From Flavobacterium sp. 11 (GTDB taxonomy: Bacteria; Bacteroidota; Bacteroidia; Flavobacteriales; Flavobacteriaceae), in contig NZ_PEFE01000001.1 in assembly GCF_002754315.1 (NCBI RefSeq), forward strand, positions 3,286,001-3,350,000: 64,000 nt of DNA. The letters are read 5' to 3'. Below the pieces are notes generated by a model that saw only the letters and a program-made list of their open reading frames with translations, was not told the origin of the DNA and made no database searches. Position numbers and translations under genes: made by a program. This document shows, piece after piece, positions 61,052 through 64,000 of the stretch (positions within the stretch are counted from its first letter, which is position 1; every line of letters begins with the position of its first letter).

Positions 61052-62239
61052 TTGAATACCGATTTCTTAAAATACCAAGCGCAAACCTCACCGTATCCAT
61101 TGGGTATGGAAGTTTCACACGCTGTAGGTTCTTATATTTACGATACTAATTCTAAAAAATACTTGGATTTTGTGGCTGGAGTTTCCGCTTGTGCATTGGG
61201 ACACCAACATCCAAGAGTCAATCAAGCCATCAAAGATCAGCTGGACAAATATTCTCATGTCATGGTGTATGGGGAATATTCTCAAAGTCCTGCGGTTCAA
61301 TATTGCAAATTATTAGCCTCGCTCCTGCCCGCTACTTTAGACAAAACCTATTTGGTCAATTCAGGAACAGAAGCCATTGAAGGCGCGTTAAAACTCGCCA
61401 GACGTACCACAGGAAGAAGCCAATTGATTTCATGTCACAATGCATATCACGGTAATACTATGGGGTCTATGAGCGTCATGGGATTTGAAGAACGCAAACA
61501 AATCTTTCGTCCATTGATTCCTGATGTTGATTTTATCACGTTCAATAACGAAGATGATTTACAAAAAATAACGACTAAAACCGCAGGAATTATCCTGGAA
61601 ACCATTCAAGGTGGTGCCGGATTTATTCAACCACACAATGATTTCCTTAAAAAAGTGCGCGAGCGCTGTACCGAAGTTGGTGCGATGATGATTCTTGACG
61701 AAATCCAACCGGGTTTTGGGAGAACCGGAAAACTTTTCGGATTTCAAAATTACGATGTCGTTCCTGATATCGTGGTGATGGGAAAAGGAATGGGCGGCGG
61801 AATGCCTGTAGGTGCTTTTACGGCTTCATCAACAATAATGGATTTGCTAAGTCATGATCCAAAACTAGGACATATCACTACTTTTGGAGGTCACCCTGTC
61901 ATTGCGTCAGCCTGCTTGGCGACTTTGCAGGAAATAACTGAGACCAACCTTATGGCCGAAGCCATGGAGAAAGAAAAGCTATTCAGAACACTTTTGGTAC
62001 ATCCTTTGATAGAAGAAATAAGAGGAAAAGGATTGATGCTGGCAGCAATGACAAAAAGTGCCGATATAACAAACGAAGTGATTCTCAAATGTCAAGACAA
62101 AGGACTTATTTTATTCTGGTTACTGTTTGAAGGTTGCGCCATTAGAATAACACCTCCTCTAACCATTTCTGAAGAAGAAATACGAGAAGGTTGCAGCATC
62201 ATACTTGAAGTAATGGACGAAATGATGATTGAAGAATAA
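61052..62239 (+). CDS. Class-III PLP aminotransferase
   Basis: The 395-residue enzyme is of the acetylornithine/GABA-type group. YLVNSGTEAIEGALKLARRTTGR, the PLP Asp216 in MMILDEIQPGFGRTG and Lys245 in VVMGKGMGGGMPVGAF are present; HDPKLGHITTFGGHPVIASACLA completes the site. Substrate not assignable from sequence. TTG start at 61052 gives the usual N-terminus. It follows ostA-like by 66 bp, where a TGTTCAGTCGC repeat lies. Confidence 0.9.
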   Translation: MNTDFLKYQAQTSPYPLGMEVSHAVGSYIYDTNSKKYLDFVAGVSACALGHQHPRVNQAIKDQLDKYSHVMVYGEYSQSPAVQYCKLLASLLPATLDKTYLVNSGTEAIEGALKLARRTTGRSQLISCHNAYHGNTMGSMSVMGFEERKQIFRPLIPDVDFITFNNEDDLQKITTKTAGIILETIQGGAGFIQPHNDFLKKVRERCTEVGAMMILDEIQPGFGRTGKLFGFQNYDVVPDIVVMGKGMGGGMPVGAFTASSTIMDLLSHDPKLGHITTFGGHPVIASACLATLQEITETNLMAEAMEKEKLFRTLLVHPLIEEIRGKGLMLAAMTKSADITNEVILKCQDKGLILFWLLFEGCAIRITPPLTISEEEIREGCSIILEVMDEMMIEE

Positions 62240-62315
62240 TGATTAACAATTTTTGATTTCAGAGGTAGCAACACTGATTACATATCATATAAGTGTTTAA
62301 AACAATTATTAAAAT

Positions 62316-62440
62316 TGGGAGCTATTTACTTCGTCAGTTCGCTTCGCTCGTGTCCTGCTATCCGTTATAATCTTTTATTTTTTGGCAGCAAAAAGTAAAA
62401 GGATTTCCACTCTTATCAGGGCTAGGCATCCGTTTAAACC
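62316..62440. repeat. Structured intergenic element R3
   Basis: GGGAGCTATTT, an inserted GC-richer TTCGCTTCGCTCG string, GCTATCCGTTATAA, then a stem of CTTTTATTTTTT (62372-62383) with AAAAAGTAAAAG (62390-62401), GGATTTCCACTC, TATCAGGGCTAGGC. It matches R2 (39982) block by block, with a different hairpin sequence. It fills most of the 304-bp gap before the TPR gene. Confidence 0.7.
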
Positions 62441-62507
62441 AAAGCTTTTTTGTTAATTAAATTGTTCACAACAATTCTAACTTTCCCTCACAGTACACGC
62501 ACGATTA

Positions 62508-62523
62508 CCTAAATTTATTTAGG
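62508..62523. repeat. 16-bp palindrome before the TPR gene
   Basis: CCTAAATTTATTTAGG is a near-perfect palindrome (CCTAAAT / ATTTAGG around TT) 20 bp before the ATG at 62544. It could be an operator; no regulator is implied by neighbours. Confidence 0.4.
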
Positions 62524-62543
62524 CCAAATTAAAAACACACAGT

Positions 62544-63941
62544 ATGCAATTAAGCAACGAAGAAGAAGACTATAACTTATCCCTGTCTAAATTTGAGTCC
62601 ATGTTGAAAACCAACAAAGTACTCTTTTTTGACTCCGAAGAATTTGAAGAAATTATTCTTCATTATCTCGATATGGGTAAGGCCGCTTTGGCAAAAAAAG
62701 CTCTGAAACTGGCATTGGAACAACACCCAAAATCTACCGGACTAAAATTAGTTCAAGTGGAAATGCTAGTCTATGATGACAAACTCGAATTAGCCGAAAA
62801 GCTATTGAATGAGTTGTATGCCATTGAACCAACCAATGAAGAAATTTACATTCAAAAAGCCAATATCTGCTCTAAAAGAGACCAACACGAAAAGGCAGTT
62901 GAATTATTAAAAATAGCTTTAAAATATACAGATGATTATGCCGATGTCTATAATTTAATAGGCATGGAATATCTTTTTATGGACAATCTTGAAATGGCAA
63001 AAGAAAGCTTTATCAAGTGTTTAGAAGAAGATTTGGAAGACCAATCAGCGTTGTACAACGTTGTATATTGTTTTGAGTTTTTAGATCAAAACCAAGAAGC
63101 GATTACCTATTTGAAAAAATACATTGACAAGAACCCCTACAGTGAAATCGCCTGGCATCAACTGGGTCGTTTGCATTATGGAGTTAAAGAATATGAAAAT
63201 GCCATTCGTGCCTTTGATTATGCCACTTTAATTGATGATGAATTCCTTGGTGCTTTCATGGAAAAAGCAAAAGCTTTTGAGCGATTAAAAAAATACGATG
63301 AAGCCATTGAAAGCTACAGCAGAACCATCGAATTAGATGATGCGACTTCGTATGCTTTACTTCGAATGGGAAAATGTTATGAAAAACTGGGCAATAAAGC
63401 ATTAGCATTAAAATATTTCAATCAAACCGTGCATGAAGATCCACTTTTAGACAAAGGTTGGATTGCCATTACTGATTTTTACGTTCGTCAAAAAAATTAC
63501 CAAAAAGCTTTATTTTATGTCAACAAAGCATTAGCTATTGACAACCAAAATCGTTTGTATTGGAAGCGTTTTGCGACTATCAATAAACAAATGAACTTCT
63601 TTGAAGAAGCTGAATTTGGATACCGAAAAGCGGTTGAGTTTGGTGATTATGGCTTAGACACTTGGTTATTCTGGGTGGATATTCTTCAGTTTTTAGGAGA
63701 ATTTGAAAGCGCTATTCAAACTTTATTACAAGCTTCAGAGTATTTTCCGGAAGAGAATGAAATCGAGTACCGTTTGGCTGGATTGTATTTTATGTTAACT
63801 GATAATACAAAAGCAAAATTCCATTTGAGCAATGCCTTACGATTGAATTTTGACAATTATATTCTTTTAGAAGATTTATTTCCAGTAGTTTGGGCAAAAA
63901 AAATGGTGCAGAATTATATTGCAAAACATAAAAAACAATAA
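62544..63941 (+). CDS. Tetratricopeptide-repeat protein
   Basis: The 465-residue soluble protein consists of about 11-12 TPR motifs from residue 40 to the end, e.g. AWHQLGRLHYGVKEYENAIRAFDYATLID and ALLRMGKCYEKLGNKALALKYFNQTVHED. No signal peptide. TPRs mediate protein-protein binding; partner unknown. It overlaps the aroE start by one base (TAATG), so it is translationally coupled with aroE. Confidence 0.92.
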   Translation: MQLSNEEEDYNLSLSKFESMLKTNKVLFFDSEEFEEIILHYLDMGKAALAKKALKLALEQHPKSTGLKLVQVEMLVYDDKLELAEKLLNELYAIEPTNEEIYIQKANICSKRDQHEKAVELLKIALKYTDDYADVYNLIGMEYLFMDNLEMAKESFIKCLEEDLEDQSALYNVVYCFEFLDQNQEAITYLKKYIDKNPYSEIAWHQLGRLHYGVKEYENAIRAFDYATLIDDEFLGAFMEKAKAFERLKKYDEAIESYSRTIELDDATSYALLRMGKCYEKLGNKALALKYFNQTVHEDPLLDKGWIAITDFYVRQKNYQKALFYVNKALAIDNQNRLYWKRFATINKQMNFFEEAEFGYRKAVEFGDYGLDTWLFWVDILQFLGEFESAIQTLLQASEYFPEENEIEYRLAGLYFMLTDNTKAKFHLSNALRLNFDNYILLEDLFPVVWAKKMVQNYIAKHKKQ

Positions 63942-64000
63942 TGGTTGACATAGTTAGAAAACGCTTTGGATTATTAGGACGCAACATTAGTTATTCATTT
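63941..64000 (+). CDS. aroE: Shikimate dehydrogenase (partial, N-terminus)
   Basis: Twenty codons at the right edge read MVDIVRKRFGLLGRNISYSF. FGLLGRNISYSFS is the N-terminal substrate-site segment of Bacteroidetes AroE. It would reduce 3-dehydroshikimate with NADPH in the aromatic pathway. The rest is outside the window; the call rests on this short motif and is moderately sure. Confidence 0.75.
   Translation, partial: MVDIVRKRFGLLGRNISYSF

Noticed and set aside
1-64000. tRNA, rRNA or CRISPR array
   Set aside because: I looked for TPsiC-type arms, conserved rRNA words and regular direct repeats with spacers; none were found, though weak cases could escape reading by eye.

Overview
The window looks like chromosome from a Flavobacterium-type member of the Bacteroidetes. 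It is AT-rich, and many genes have a TAnnTTTG -7 box (sometimes with TTTG about 19 bp upstream) instead of sigma-70 boxes. Shine-Dalgarno motifs are largely absent. The gene content also fits: DUF4494, T9SS-era secreted proteins, an OstA-like protein, a secreted Mn-type superoxide dismutase, paired GH13 enzymes and a LUD-CdsA-Psd-ACBP run. No tRNA, rRNA, CRISPR array or prophage was seen.

Layout. 1-3928 (minus) is the N-terminal part of a very large multi-PAS/GAF sensor that runs off the left edge. 4263-6127 is a MarR-nitroreductase-YceI unit with two matched palindromes over its promoter. 7870-15205 is a complete tryptophan operon, trpE-G-D-C-F-B-A. It is led by an 18-codon leader peptide with three consecutive Trp codons and a transcription attenuator. 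It is interrupted between trpB and trpA by a small AIG2-like gene that sits between two unrelated palindromic repeats. A 28-bp palindromic repeat lies inside the 3' end of trpF.

15300-19650 is an accessory island. It holds an AT-rich orphan gene with attC-like ends, a TetR/NTF2-like/alpha-beta-hydrolase cassette with paired operators, and a REP-associated tyrosine transposase (RAYT). The RAYT is flanked by mirror-image two-hairpin REP units. Five recognisable units occur in the window, one of them 19 kb away at 38131. A second small island (37020-38200) shares the orphan-gene 5' element and the attC-like structure.

20356-36784 is mixed core and transport: DUF4494, a TetR-controlled TolC/EmrA/EmrB efflux operon, YaaA, GNAT, an MFS carrier, TauE, SulP, a secreted adenosine deaminase, a transglutaminase-like protein and a large zinc metalloprotease. 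38250-55243 is largely housekeeping: RluD, a PASTA protein, Ddl, CoaD, a DEAD-type helicase, an M14 peptidase, NUDIX/PyrE (divergent), BirA, RsfS, FtsH, LUD, CdsA, Psd, ACBP and SOD. 55362-59080 holds two exported GH13 alpha-glucan enzymes. The right end has an OstA-like protein, a class-III aminotransferase, a TPR protein and the first 20 codons of aroE.

The strongest new-looking signals are the RAYT/REP system with its conserved double-hairpin unit, the trp attenuator with mutually exclusive pairings, the repeat-derived TrpF tail, three copies of a large structured intergenic element (13872, 39982, 62316), and three start codons placed exactly 4 nt after a TAnnTTTG box, which predicts leaderless mRNAs.
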